A stretch of 47,019 bases of DNA from an uncultured Bacteroidaceae bacterium (GCA_905236985.1 CAJORF010000053.1:1-47019), one strand, 5' to 3'. Positions 23,301 through 32,283 are shown, counted from the stretch's first letter. Notes: a model not told the origin generated them from the sequence alone. Translations and numbers: made by a program.

Positions 23301-26300
23301 TTATTTGATGGCGACTTTTTGGTGGCCGACGATGTTGAGGCCAGGGTGCAGCTGTGTGCGGGCAATGCCGTCGATACTGTAGATGCGATGAGTGGGGGAG
23401 GGTAGGGCGGCGGCGGTGATGGCGGTGGCCAGCTCGAAGTCAGCTACGCTCTCGTAGAAGCCGATGGTTTTGATGACGCTGGTGCCGTTAGTGCTGGTGA
23501 GGCCGAAGATGGTGGAGCCTTGGCAGACGGAGAAGCGGTCGCCAGTGTTGTTGGCATCGAGGTTGCTGCGCGTCATGTCCCACGCCACGATGGTGTCGCC
23601 GTCGCTGGCTTTCTTGGTGCTTGTCGGAGCCACCTGCGAACCACGGTTCACGCCGTTGAGCCACCACAGATAGCTGGCTCCGCTGGTGCGGGCGAGGTTA
23701 CTGCCCTTGACGATGAGGAACTTCTGAGCGGCGTTGATCTCGTAGTCGAGGTTCTGATAGTCGAGGGAGAGAGCGACGTTATTGGTTCCTGTTGCGCGTA
23801 CGGTAATGGTGTTCGACTCGTCGTCGTATGTGATGTTCGACTGTGCTACGCGATTGGGGTCGCCCGTCACCCAGTTGCGGGCATGGAAGCGGTAGGTGAG
23901 GTCATTGTAGTCCTTGACGAGGCGGACGTAGTAGAGCCCTGGTATGAGCGTTGTGGCTGAGGCGGTCAGGCGGAAGGTGATCTCCGTCTTGGGTGTTCCG
24001 TCGGCGTTTTTCATCAGCTCGGCGGGTATGGGCAGTTCGAGGTTGTAGAAGCCTTTGCTGTCCTGTCCCTTGAAGGATGCAGCCACGGTGACGTCGGCAA
24101 TCTTAGTGCCGTCGATGGTGACGTAGCCTTGGCGTCCCTTGTCGGCTGTGGTCAGTCGCAGCATGATGGCGAGGCCTTCAGTGAGTCCATCGGGGTTGGC
24201 CAATGAGTACTGGATGAATCCGTTGGCGCGTGCATCGCGGTAGGTCTCGCCGTTGTAGCTGCCTGTCGATGAGTCGCTGCTGTAGCGGTAGTGGTGACCG
24301 GCCTCACTCTGCTGTTCGCCTGTGGCTACGAAGTCGAGTGTACGTGCGGTGAGTGCAGCCGCCTCGGCATCGGCGCGTCCCATATCGCTTTGTGCGTAAG
24401 CCTCCTTGGTGGCTTGGTACCAGTAGCACTGGTAGCGTGCGTGGTGTATGCCGTAGAAGGGTTCGAGAGTCAGGGTTGTCCAGTTGCCCTTCGACTGCTC
24501 GCTGGCGGCATCGATGGTGAACGTCAGTTGACTGACATCCTTGGGCTGGATGCGGCTGAGGACATCAGCACGTTCGCCGATGAGCAGGGCTGCGCTGCTG
24601 AGGTCTTTGGCTGAGGCGCGACTGCCAGGTGCGTGGTCCATACGTCCCTCGCCGCCGTATTCGTTTTGCAGACGCTCGAACTCAAGTCCTGTCTCCTGTG
24701 CCTCGGCTGAGGAGGCCGCTGTGGTCTTGGCGGCAAGTAGCACAGGACCGCACTTGAAGGCGATGTAGTCGTTGAGGCCAGGGCAGGTCTCGTAGCGGAC
24801 GCTCATGGGCAGCAGCACGGTGATGCGGTCGCCCACAGCCCATTCGCGGTTGATGGTGACGTAGGATGCAACGCCCTCGGTGACAGCGGCTTCGACGGGA
24901 ACACCATTCACCATGACGGCATATTCAGCTCCAGCCCAAGCGGGATGGCGCAGACATATAGAATAGGAACCCGCGCGCGTGAGGGTGAGCGCTGTGACAG
25001 CAGTCAGGGGCGTAGGCAAATTGCTGTATGAGGGGTCGATGTAGGGGAATTGTGTCTCTTGACGGATGCCGAAGGTCTCGCTCTTGAGTTCGCTGGGTAC
25101 GAAGAGGTTGACGTAGAGCGTGGAGGTGCCTTCGTGGGTGTAGATGAAATGACCGTACTTGGAGTGGTTCTCCATGCCTGTTCCCACGCAGCACCACATC
25201 CCCTGATTCACGCGCGAATAGATGCGATAACCCTGCGGACGCAGCGTGGTGAAATAGACGTAGCCGCCCGTCTTGGGGTCGCGCGTGGAGAAGATATGGT
25301 TGAGCATCGTGCCCTCGTAGAAGTCCACGTAGCGTGCATCGTGAGTATCGTCGAAGAGGGCCTCAGAGAGTTTCAGCATATTGTTGGAGTTGCACGATTC
25401 GGGGCCGTCGAGGTCGTTGATGTAGCGCTGTCCGTTGGCGATGTCGAAGAAATGTTCCGATGTGGAGTTGCCTCCAATGCAGACGGTGCGGTGCGTGGCG
25501 ACATCGTCCCAGAAGTTGAGGGCAGCGACGCGGTAGTTGTTCATGTTGAGCGATGCCTTGGCCTTGGCGTACTGCCGCCATACGCGCTCGAAGCCGATGA
25601 ACTTAGGCACCTGCGTGTTGGCGTGCTGGTTGTCGAGGAAGTGCTGGTTGTAGTTTGTGCCCTGCATTCCATTGATCTCATACTGATGGCTGTAGCGACG
25701 TGCTGCGTCGAGATACTTCATGTCGCCGAAGAGCGCGAAGGCATCTGCCAGCGTCTCATTCATGCCGCCGTGTTCCCATCCGAGGACGGCCTGCATGTCG
25801 GCCTCAGAGAGATTCGAGATGAGGTTGACAGCCCAATCCGAGAGACCCTGAAATAGCTTGAGCGATATCTCGTTGCCTGCATAGACCCAAGCGTCGCGCA
25901 AGCCGGCGAGGACTTTGTGCTGGCAGTAGAACGGCACCCAACCGCCATACTTGCGAAACTCTGTCAAGTCGTTGGCATATAGGCCCGTCCACACTTGGTT
26001 GATGGGCTGCCCGCCGATGAATCCGCGCAAGCCCTGAGTGTTGCTGTCGTAAGCCTCTTGGCAATCCTTGAGCACGTCGATGCAGTAGTCGAGGCGTTCC
26101 TTGAGCTGGGCGCGCAGGGCTTCGTCCTCCACGGCGGCGTAGGCCATGGCGAGTGCGGTGAGATAGTGTCCGCCGACGTGCCCTTCGAGGCTCCAGTCAC
26201 TCAAGCCCCAGTTCGAGAACGAGGGATGGCGCGATATCCAACCCGCGTAGCGCCCCGACGTGAGTCCAGCCTGCCGGATGAAGGGGGTGAGCAGCCGGTC

Positions 26301-26468
26301 GGCATCGTAGTCGAGCAGCAATCGTGCGTTGCCCTCAGTGGCAGTCTTCAGCGGGCTGTCGAGCAATGTCACCTCGTTGAGGTCGAAATGTTGTGGGTAC
26401 AGTTTGCTCTGTGCAAATGACAGGCATGGCAGTAGTGCCATTGTGGCAATCAATAACTTACGCTTCAT
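23301..26468 (-). CDS. Secreted GH127 (DUF1680) beta-L-arabinofuranosidase-like enzyme with C-terminal extension
   Basis: This protein has 1055 residues from ATG 26468; seven further upstream codons are rejected because MKRKLLIATMALLPCLSFAQ is a normal signal peptide. The (alpha/alpha)6 catalytic domain spans about 25-620. Numbered from that ATG, it has Glu338 in GGNSTSEHF, the zinc-type E-x-C at Glu357/Cys359 (GPESCNS) and the Cys pair 426-427 (WCCVGTGMEN). These match the Glu/Cys zinc-cysteine site of GH127, where a Cys is the nucleophile. A long C-terminal part (about 650-1055) holds beta-rich accessory modules and ends in HRIYSIDG then GLNIVGHQKVAIK, like the C-terminal tails common on secreted Prevotella proteins. 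It would release beta-L-arabinofuranose from plant or extensin glycans. The gene follows the small secreted protein gene by 44 bp. Confidence 0.88.
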   Translation of the reverse strand: MKRKLLIATMALLPCLSFAQSKLYPQHFDLNEVTLLDSPLKTATEGNARLLLDYDADRLLTPFIRQAGLTSGRYAGWISRHPSFSNWGLSDWSLEGHVGGHYLTALAMAYAAVEDEALRAQLKERLDYCIDVLKDCQEAYDSNTQGLRGFIGGQPINQVWTGLYANDLTEFRKYGGWVPFYCQHKVLAGLRDAWVYAGNEISLKLFQGLSDWAVNLISNLSEADMQAVLGWEHGGMNETLADAFALFGDMKYLDAARRYSHQYEINGMQGTNYNQHFLDNQHANTQVPKFIGFERVWRQYAKAKASLNMNNYRVAALNFWDDVATHRTVCIGGNSTSEHFFDIANGQRYINDLDGPESCNSNNMLKLSEALFDDTHDARYVDFYEGTMLNHIFSTRDPKTGGYVYFTTLRPQGYRIYSRVNQGMWCCVGTGMENHSKYGHFIYTHEGTSTLYVNLFVPSELKSETFGIRQETQFPYIDPSYSNLPTPLTAVTALTLTRAGSYSICLRHPAWAGAEYAVMVNGVPVEAAVTEGVASYVTINREWAVGDRITVLLPMSVRYETCPGLNDYIAFKCGPVLLAAKTTAASSAEAQETGLEFERLQNEYGGEGRMDHAPGSRASAKDLSSAALLIGERADVLSRIQPKDVSQLTFTIDAASEQSKGNWTTLTLEPFYGIHHARYQCYWYQATKEAYAQSDMGRADAEAAALTARTLDFVATGEQQSEAGHHYRYSSDSSTGSYNGETYRDARANGFIQYSLANPDGLTEGLAIMLRLTTADKGRQGYVTIDGTKIADVTVAASFKGQDSKGFYNLELPIPAELMKNADGTPKTEITFRLTASATTLIPGLYYVRLVKDYNDLTYRFHARNWVTGDPNRVAQSNITYDDESNTITVRATGTNNVALSLDYQNLDYEINAAQKFLIVKGSNLARTSGASYLWWLNGVNRGSQVAPTSTKKASDGDTIVAWDMTRSNLDANNTGDRFSVCQGSTIFGLTSTNGTSVIKTIGFYESVADFELATAITAAALPSPTHRIYSIDGIARTQLHPGLNIVGHQKVAIK

Positions 26469-26512
26469 CATATATTTATACATTATCAATTATGCATTAT
26501 CCCATCTCCTCA

Positions 26513-26998
26513 TCACCTCATCCTCGGACGCTCATTCTCATCCTTGAATGTTGCTACGCCTTCTGCGTCCATGATGACGAGAGTGGGGTCGTAGCCGTCG
26601 GGTGTGAAGAACATGACTGCCCCCGTGGGCAACATCCACTGGTAGCCGCGTTCCGTCTCGTCGAAGATATTGCCGTAGCGCACTTGGAGCGAGTCGAGGT
26701 AGTCGTTTGGTGAGACGTGCTTGGGCTGCACCATGATGCGATAGACGGTGCGCGAGTGCTTGGTGTAGCTGACCTGCACGTAGCTGTTGTGTCCGCACAC
26801 CGCTCCCTGGAAGATGAATTGCTGCTCGTTGCCGAGTCGTTTCTTCAGCACGAATCCTCGTTTTTGCAGGATGTCGGAGAATTCATAGATATCGCCTTTC
26901 ACCTCCACGCCCTCGAACGTGATATGAGTGACAGCTGTGCTGTCAGTCTGTGCGCAGAGAGGCAGCATCATCAGTAGAGAAATGACCAGTGCTTTCAT
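26513..26998 (-). CDS. Small secreted protein of unknown function
   Basis: 161 residues from ATG 26998 (MKALVISLLMMLPLCAQ, signal peptide). A longer frame to 27082 runs through the promoter and is rejected. The mature part alternates hydrophobic and polar residues (VTHITFEGVEVKGDIYEF, later RTVYRIMVQPK, TLVIMDAEGVATF), which suggests a beta-sandwich or periplasmic domain. I do not recognise the family. It is followed by GH127 after 44 bp on the same strand and may be co-expressed with it. It has its own promoter at 27035-27066. Confidence 0.75.
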   Translation of the reverse strand: MKALVISLLMMLPLCAQTDSTAVTHITFEGVEVKGDIYEFSDILQKRGFVLKKRLGNEQQFIFQGAVCGHNSYVQVSYTKHSRTVYRIMVQPKHVSPNDYLDSLQVRYGNIFDETERGYQWMLPTGAVMFFTPDGYDPTLVIMDAEGVATFKDENERPRMR

Positions 26999-27034
26999 AA
27001 GTGTGTTGTGTTTGATTTTGATGGAAAGATGCGG

Positions 27035-27066
27035 CAAATATAGACATTTTTCCCCTTTCAGGCAAA
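27035..27066 (-). promoter_or_regulatory. Promoter of the small secreted protein (and perhaps GH127)
   Basis: On the minus strand TTTG (27066-27063) and TATATTTG (27042-27035) are 20 bp apart, a good -33/-7 match. The box ends 36 bp before ATG 26998. It is back-to-back with the divergent nitroreductase promoter, whose heptad array begins at 27069. Confidence 0.75.
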
Positions 27067-27068
27067 TT

Positions 27069-27112
27069 CTTTCATCTTTCAACTTGTAACTTTAAACTTT
27101 TTTGTACCTTTG
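27069..27112 (+). promoter_or_regulatory. Nitroreductase promoter: five 7-bp units locked to a -7 box
   Basis: Heptads CTTTCAT (27069-27075), CTTTCAA (27076-27082), CTTGTAA (27083-27089), CTTTAAA (27090-27096) and CTTTTTT (27097-27103). One base (G) follows, then TACCTTTG at 27105-27112. The layout is identical to the dxs and ATPase promoters. Confidence 0.7.
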
Positions 27113-27158
27113 CCCTCGCTAACTCCTCATTATACATTATATCAATTCTACATTCCTT

Positions 27159-27893
27159 ATGCTTACCACCCGCCGGACCATCCGTCGCTATACTTCCCGC
27201 GACATCGAACCTGAGTTGCTCAACCGTCTGTTTTCCGAAGCTGCCCGCACCCAGACGATGGGCAACCTGCAACTTTACAGCGTCATTGTCACGCGCTCAT
27301 CCGAGGGAAAAGCCGCTCTGGCTCCCTCGCATTTCAATCAACCGATGGTCACGCAGGCTCCCGTCGTGGTGACCGTCTGCGCCGACTTCCGTCGTACCAC
27401 GACTTGGGCAAATTGCCGCAAGGGAAACCCTGGCTACGACAACCTGTTGAGCTTCATGAATGCAGCCTCTGACGCGCTGCTGTTCACCCAGACCTTCTGC
27501 AATCTCGCCGAGGATGCGGGGCTCGGCTTGTGCTATCTCGGCACAACCATCTACAGCCCACAGGCCATCATCGATGCGCTCCACTTACCGAAGCTCGTTT
27601 TCCCCGTGGCTACGCTCACCGTGGGCTGGCCAGCAGAGACGCCGCCCCTTACCGACCGACTGCCCATAGAGAGCTTCGTACACGAGGAGACCTATCACGA
27701 CCCGTCGCCCGAAGATATCAACCGCTTCTATGCGGCCAAGGAGGCCTTGCCTGAGAACAAGGAGTTTGTGCGCATCAACAAGACGGAGACCCTCGCGCAG
27801 ATCTTTACCGACATCCGCTATACCCGCAAGGACAACGAGCTTCTCTCCCGCACTTTCTACGATGCGCTCTGCCATCAAGGCTTCATCAAATAG
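27159..27893 (+). CDS. Nitroreductase-family flavoprotein
   Basis: This 244-residue protein opens with RRTIRRYTSRDIEPELLNRLF, the FMN-phosphate-binding start of NfsA/FRP-type oxidoreductases. It continues with SEAARTQTMGNLQLYSVIV and the core DALLFTQTFCNLAEDAGLGLCYLGT, then VFPVATLTVGWP. Such enzymes are FMN-dependent, use NAD(P)H and reduce nitroaromatics, quinones or flavins; the natural substrate is unknown. It is cytoplasmic. The 3' end lies 31 bp before the TTG start of the transporter gene, which is therefore probably co-transcribed. Confidence 0.85.
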   Translation: MLTTRRTIRRYTSRDIEPELLNRLFSEAARTQTMGNLQLYSVIVTRSSEGKAALAPSHFNQPMVTQAPVVVTVCADFRRTTTWANCRKGNPGYDNLLSFMNAASDALLFTQTFCNLAEDAGLGLCYLGTTIYSPQAIIDALHLPKLVFPVATLTVGWPAETPPLTDRLPIESFVHEETYHDPSPEDINRFYAAKEALPENKEFVRINKTETLAQIFTDIRYTRKDNELLSRTFYDALCHQGFIK

Positions 27894-27924
27894 TTTTTCA
27901 CTTTTCACTCTTCCTTTTTCCACT

Positions 27925-29082
27925 TTGAAGAAACTTCCATTACTTGCCCGCATCGTCATCGCCATCGTCCTTGGCGTGCTATTTGGTCGTCTGTTGCCCG
28001 AGTGGCTGGTGGCGGTGTTCACGACGTTCAACGCCGTGTTCTCGTCGCTGTTGAAGTTCTTGATCCCGCTCATCATCGTGGGTCTGGTGATGCCCGCCAT
28101 CGCAGACATCGGTCGCTCGGCAGGTCGCTTGCTGATCCTCACGGTGTGCATCGCCTACGGCAGTACTGTACTCTCGGGGCTCTTCTCCTACGGTGTTTCG
28201 GATGCCGTGTTCCCGTATCTGATTACTCCCACTTCACTCACTTCCATCGATGCCGGAGCAGCATCCATTCCTCCTTACTTTACGCTTGCCATCCCGCCAC
28301 TGATCGATGTGATGAGCGCTTTGGTGTTGGCCTTCGTGGCAGGTTTGGGTATGGCTTATCTCGGTCTGCCTCGGTTGAAATCTGTTGCTGATGAGTTCAA
28401 GGTGCTTATTGAGAACACGATAGGTTTTGTGGTCATACCCCTGCTGCCGCTGTATATTTTCGGCATCTTCTTAGAGATGACGCGCACGGGACAAGCCCTG
28501 CACATTGTCATGACGTTCGCTGCCATCATTGGCGTAATCTTTGGTATGCACATCGTGCTGCTGCTCGTGCAGTACTCGATTGCCGGCATCATTGTGCGGC
28601 GCAATCCCCTGCGCCTGTTGGCTACGATGCTCCCCGCCTATTTCACCGCCCTCGGCACCTCGTCAAGTGCTGCTACAATACCTGTGACCAAGATGCAGGC
28701 CGTCAAGATGGGTGTCCGTGAGGACATCGCCAGTTTCACCATCCCCCTTTGCGCCACCATTCACATGAGCGGTTCGTGCATGAAGATCACTGCCTGTGCC
28801 GTAGCCCTGATGCTGATGCGTGACTTACCGTTCACCACGCCAATGTTTGTGGGTTTCGTGTTGATGCTGGGCGTGATGATGGTTGCTTCACCAGGCGTTC
28901 CAGGTGGTGCCATCATGGCTTCTTTGGGTGTTCTCTCGTCCATGCTGGGCTTCAGCGAGCAGGATTGTGCGCTGATGATAGCCCTCTACATCGCCATGGA
29001 CAGCTTCGGCACGGCTTGCAACGTTACAGGTGACGGAGCCATCTCTCTTGTTGTGGATAAATTCAGTCAAAGGGTAAAATAA
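27925..29082 (+). CDS. Dicarboxylate/amino acid:cation symporter (DAACS family)
   Basis: 385 residues from a TTG start at 27925 (MKKLPLLARIVIAIVLG). No ATG lies near, and the long frame upstream overlaps the nitroreductase gene with Arg/Ser-rich sequence that is not protein-like. Eight or so membrane segments are seen, with the GltP/GltT-type hairpin regions: TALGTSSSAATIPVT (serine-rich HP1) and the C-terminal SPGVPGGAIMASLG (HP2) followed by DSFGTACNVTGDGA, which lines the substrate and sodium sites. It imports glutamate, aspartate, serine/threonine or C4-dicarboxylates with Na+ or H+. The next gene is asnA, which consumes aspartate, so aspartate uptake would fit (inference). The TTG start may keep its level low. 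Confidence 0.87.
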   Translation: MKKLPLLARIVIAIVLGVLFGRLLPEWLVAVFTTFNAVFSSLLKFLIPLIIVGLVMPAIADIGRSAGRLLILTVCIAYGSTVLSGLFSYGVSDAVFPYLITPTSLTSIDAGAASIPPYFTLAIPPLIDVMSALVLAFVAGLGMAYLGLPRLKSVADEFKVLIENTIGFVVIPLLPLYIFGIFLEMTRTGQALHIVMTFAAIIGVIFGMHIVLLLVQYSIAGIIVRRNPLRLLATMLPAYFTALGTSSSAATIPVTKMQAVKMGVREDIASFTIPLCATIHMSGSCMKITACAVALMLMRDLPFTTPMFVGFVLMLGVMMVASPGVPGGAIMASLGVLSSMLGFSEQDCALMIALYIAMDSFGTACNVTGDGAISLVVDKFSQRVK

Positions 29083-29114
29083 AATCGCTATTTGACATTA
29101 TTCAGATGAATTTA

Positions 29115-29145
29115 TTTGCTGTTTGAAAGAAAAGTACTACCTTTG
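29115..29145 (+). promoter_or_regulatory. asnA promoter
   Basis: TTTG at 29115-29118 and TACCTTTG at 29138-29145 are 19 bp apart, the consensus spacing. The first in-frame ATG (29155) would leave only 9 bp after the box, so ATG 29176 is preferred. Confidence 0.78.
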
Positions 29146-29175
29146 CGCCGCAAAATGACAAACAAGGATTTAATC

Positions 29176-30213
29176 ATGAGCAAACTCATCCTACCTGAGG
29201 ACTACACGCCGCAACTGGACTTGCAGCAAACCGAACTGGCCATCAAGAAAATAAAGGACTTCTTTCTCGCTAATCTCTCAGCCGAGCTGCGCCTGCGCCG
29301 CGTCACGGCACCCCTCTTTGTGCTCAAGGGACTTGGCTTGAACGATGACCTGAGCGGCGTGGAACGTCCTGTCACTTTCCCCATCAAATGTATGGACGAT
29401 GCTCCTGCAGAGATTGTCCACTCGCTTGCCAAATGGAAGCGCAACACGCTGGCGGAGTACCATGTGCCCAGCGGATTCGGCATCATCACGGACATGAACG
29501 CCGTGCGTGCCGACGAGGAGCTGGACAACATCCACAGTATCTACGTTGATCAATGGGACTGGGAGCGCACGATGACGCGCGAAGACCGCAACCTTAAGTT
29601 CCTGCGTCGCACCGTTCGTCGCATCTATGCTGCCATCCTCCGCACCGAATACTACCTCAGCGAAATGTATCCGCAGCTGACTCCCTTCCTCCCCGAGGAG
29701 GTTCACTTTATCCATAGCGAGGAGCTTCGTCGCCAGTACCCGAATCTCACGGCCAAGGAACGCGAGGATGCCATCTGCAAAGCCTACGGCGCAGTCTTCA
29801 TCATCGGCATCGGAGGCAAGATGGAGGACGGCACGGAGCATGACATGCGTGCTCCTGACTACGATGACTGGTCCACGCCCAACGAGGATGGTTTCTTCGG
29901 TCTGAACGGCGACCTGCTCGTTTGGTATCCGCTCCTGAACCGTTCCATTGAGCTCTCTTCCATGGGTATTCGCGTGGATGCCGAAGCACTTGAACGCCAG
30001 CTCGCTCTGCAGGGCAAGGAGGAACGCAAACGTTTGTTCTTCCACCAGCGTTTGGTCAATGGAGAGCTGCCCCTGAGCATCGGCGGCGGTCTCGGACAGA
30101 GCCGTCTGTGCATGATCCTGCTCCACAAGGCACACATCGGCGAGACACAGTCCAGCATCTGGCCTGACACCATGCGCCGCCAGTGTCGTGAAGCCGGCAT
30201 ACCCCTCATCTAA
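29176..30213 (+). CDS. asnA: Aspartate-ammonia ligase (asparagine synthetase A)
   Basis: 345 residues from ATG 29176 (MSKLILPEDYTPQ). It has the class II aminoacyl-tRNA-synthetase-like fold of AsnA. Seen are LRRVTAPLFV, SLAKWKRNTLAEY, the ATP/aspartate region VDQWDWE, GKMEDGTEHDMRAPDYDDW and the closing GGGLGQSRLCMILLHKAHIGE. It converts aspartate, ammonia and ATP to asparagine. It uses ammonia rather than glutamine, which suits an anaerobic gut organism. It has its own promoter and is not fused to neighbours. Confidence 0.95.
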   Translation: MSKLILPEDYTPQLDLQQTELAIKKIKDFFLANLSAELRLRRVTAPLFVLKGLGLNDDLSGVERPVTFPIKCMDDAPAEIVHSLAKWKRNTLAEYHVPSGFGIITDMNAVRADEELDNIHSIYVDQWDWERTMTREDRNLKFLRRTVRRIYAAILRTEYYLSEMYPQLTPFLPEEVHFIHSEELRRQYPNLTAKEREDAICKAYGAVFIIGIGGKMEDGTEHDMRAPDYDDWSTPNEDGFFGLNGDLLVWYPLLNRSIELSSMGIRVDAEALERQLALQGKEERKRLFFHQRLVNGELPLSIGGGLGQSRLCMILLHKAHIGETQSSIWPDTMRRQCREAGIPLI

Positions 30214-30245
30214 ATCAGATACTCATACCTCAACTTCGGTATAAG

Positions 30246-31343
30246 ATGACACGAATGAAACAGTGGATGCTCATTGTCACCCTGATTCTATGCAGTGCCA
30301 TGAGCACCAGCGCACAACGGCTGAAGGTGGTAGATAGCGACGGAAATGCCGTGGCCTACGCCTCTGTGTTGAATTCCGATGCCGAATATATTGGTATCAC
30401 CGATCTCGACGGCGTCGTTGCAGACCTGGAGGGAGCGCAAGACATCTCCATCACGCATATCGCCTTCAAGACCAAGAACGTAAAGCTCAACGGATCGGAT
30501 GTCACAGTCACGCTTGAAGATGCGGACTTCGATATGCCTGAGATCACTGTTGAGCCCAAGCCCTACGTCTATGTGCAGACCTATTTTCGTCTGTATTACT
30601 ACAGCTCCTTGGATGGCATTGTCTATTATCGGGCTGGTTTGACGGACAATGTCTATGAACCCGCCAAGAAGAAGGTAACGAGCGATACCGACCACACGGC
30701 GAAAGCTATGTATGGCTTCATAAAGACAGCTTTTGGAATGTTTGGCCGTCTCTTCGACCGTCAAAGCCACATCAGTGCCAATAAGGTGGAGGCTCGCATG
30801 CAGGCTTGGGCGAAACCGCTTCAGCTGACTTTCACGCCCATCGGAGACGGCAAGCAGAGTATCAGCGACGGCAGGGAGATTGTAGGTTACGTCACCGACG
30901 ATGCCACCGACCACCTGCGCCGCTATGCCTACAACGCTTCTTCCGTGGTGAATCACAGAGTGGAAGCAAGCGGCGATGCCAAGGAAATCGCAAAGCGCGA
31001 GGAGCGTCATTCGAAACGAAAGAACGAGGAAAACAAGGACTACTACCTCTATCGCATCGACGAGGCGGGCAACTACGCTCCCGAGGATTTTGTCATGTCG
31101 CAGATCATGAGAAGCTGGGACGAGGAAAATGACAGTGTCAACGATCACTATATCATCGCCCTACAGACTTTTGCCATCGAGCGAGCCTACGTCACTAAGA
31201 GTGAATTGAAGCAGCGCAAGAAGGCCAATAAGATGAAGATGACCTACGCCAACATCCGTCAGTTTGAGCGCGAACACAACATCCCCAATCTGGCTCCCGT
31301 TGTGCAACAGAAACTCAACGAGCTGTGGAAGATGCCAGAGTGA
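30246..31343 (+). CDS. Secreted protein with carboxypeptidase-regulatory-like N-terminal domain
   Basis: 365 residues with a signal peptide (MTRMKQWMLIVTLILCSAMSTSAQ; ATG 30255 is also possible). Residues 25-105 (RLKVVDSDGNAVAYASVLN, GITDLDGVV, ISITHIAFKTKNV) form a CarboxypepD_reg/CNA-B-like beta domain, common at the front of Bacteroidetes outer-membrane proteins. The rest (110-365) has an aromatic stretch (VQTYFRLYYYSSLDGIVYYRAGL) and a basic, coiled C terminus (KREERHSKRKNEENKDYY). It resembles the front half of DUF5686-type proteins without the barrel. The role is unknown. It lies 32 bp after asnA. Confidence 0.7.
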   Translation: MTRMKQWMLIVTLILCSAMSTSAQRLKVVDSDGNAVAYASVLNSDAEYIGITDLDGVVADLEGAQDISITHIAFKTKNVKLNGSDVTVTLEDADFDMPEITVEPKPYVYVQTYFRLYYYSSLDGIVYYRAGLTDNVYEPAKKKVTSDTDHTAKAMYGFIKTAFGMFGRLFDRQSHISANKVEARMQAWAKPLQLTFTPIGDGKQSISDGREIVGYVTDDATDHLRRYAYNASSVVNHRVEASGDAKEIAKREERHSKRKNEENKDYYLYRIDEAGNYAPEDFVMSQIMRSWDEENDSVNDHYIIALQTFAIERAYVTKSELKQRKKANKMKMTYANIRQFEREHNIPNLAPVVQQKLNELWKMPE

Positions 31344-31366
31344 ATCAGCTGAAAAATCACATTTTT

Positions 31367-31398
31367 CTTGGTGCTTTCATTTTTTTGCAGTACATTTG
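31367..31398 (+). promoter_or_regulatory. Promoter of the degenerate histidine kinase
   Basis: CTTG at 31367-31370 (near TTTG) is 20 bp before TACATTTG at 31391-31398. The box ends 47 bp before ATG 31446. Confidence 0.6.
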
Positions 31399-31445
31399 CG
31401 CTTGAAATACCAAGATTATATCATTCAAACCATTAAAATTTCATT

Positions 31446-32273
31446 ATGAAAGTAGTAGTTTTGATTGCCATTGTCCTCATCATTGCCTTCGTCGTTTGTC
31501 TTTTGTTGATTAAACGTCACTATGCTAAGCGTCTGGAGGTCGCCCTTAAACGTGCTCAGAAGAGTGAGCAGCTGAAGTCGGTGTTCATAGAAAACATCAG
31601 CCGTACGCTTCGCACGCCGTTGAAAGCCGTCACGGGCTTCTGCAACAAGATCCTTGAGGAAGAAGACGAGAAGATGCAGCCTGCTCAGGTGAGAAAAGTG
31701 GTGACCGATATCTCTAATTACTCCAAGGAGTTGACGGAATTTGTCATGCAACTTTATGAGATGTCAAAGTTCGAGGGCATCACTCCCTCCTTCACGTTCA
31801 TTGAAGTCAACCTCAGTGAGCTCATGGCATCCTATCGACGTGAGGCCATGAACTACACCAAGCCCGATGTCGCCGTCCGCGTCAGCACCGACCTCTCGCC
31901 GCATTGCAGAGGCATCCTTGACACCAATCTCATGCACCAGCTGATGATGCATCTGCTGAAGAATGCAGCCAAACATGTTTCTCATGGTGACATTTTCGTC
32001 AAATATAACTGCGAGCGAAGGGGCTTGAAAGTGTCAGTCAGCTATGCAAACATGGGACAAGCAGAGCCGGTGGAAGCCGATATCTTTTCGATTCTTGAGA
32101 ATGACGATGCGTTGAAAGATTCCAACAAGTCTTCTGTATTGGGACTTGCCATCTGTAGGGCTATTGTAGATATGTTCGGAGGTGAGTTCTTCATGGAATC
32201 GAACAATGACAAGACCACTGTTGCCTCCTTCTGGTTCCCCTGCGAGATGAAAGATATCTACAGGGACTTGTAA
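31446..32273 (+). CDS. Membrane-anchored histidine-kinase-like protein without the phospho-acceptor histidine
   Basis: This 275-residue protein has one N-terminal membrane helix (3-22), a HisKA-like dimerisation region (40-110) and a HATPase_c-like domain (120-270). The H-box reads ENISRTLRTPLKAVTGF, where the invariant His of S-H-E-x-R-T-P-L is Arg53 (codon CGT, one base from CAT). The N-box is kept (LLKNAAKH, Asn173). The G1 box, normally DxGxG, reads ANMGQ and lacks the Asp. The G2 region is SSVLGLAICRAIV. Autophosphorylation on His is therefore not expected. It may be a pseudokinase scaffold or partner of another sensor. No response regulator is adjacent. A recent point mutation is less likely because several boxes are altered. 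Confidence 0.8.
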   Translation: MKVVVLIAIVLIIAFVVCLLLIKRHYAKRLEVALKRAQKSEQLKSVFIENISRTLRTPLKAVTGFCNKILEEEDEKMQPAQVRKVVTDISNYSKELTEFVMQLYEMSKFEGITPSFTFIEVNLSELMASYRREAMNYTKPDVAVRVSTDLSPHCRGILDTNLMHQLMMHLLKNAAKHVSHGDIFVKYNCERRGLKVSVSYANMGQAEPVEADIFSILENDDALKDSNKSSVLGLAICRAIVDMFGGEFFMESNNDKTTVASFWFPCEMKDIYRDL

Positions 32274-32283
32274 TTTAAGGTTC

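Noticed and set aside
25050..25856. 268-codon plus-strand frame opposite GH127
   Set aside because: Shadow frame within a well-supported GH127 catalytic domain.
27730..27924. N-terminal extension of the symporter overlapping the nitroreductase gene
   Set aside because: The 65 extra residues are Arg/Ser-rich and out of character for a membrane transporter; the protein-like start is the TTG at 27925.
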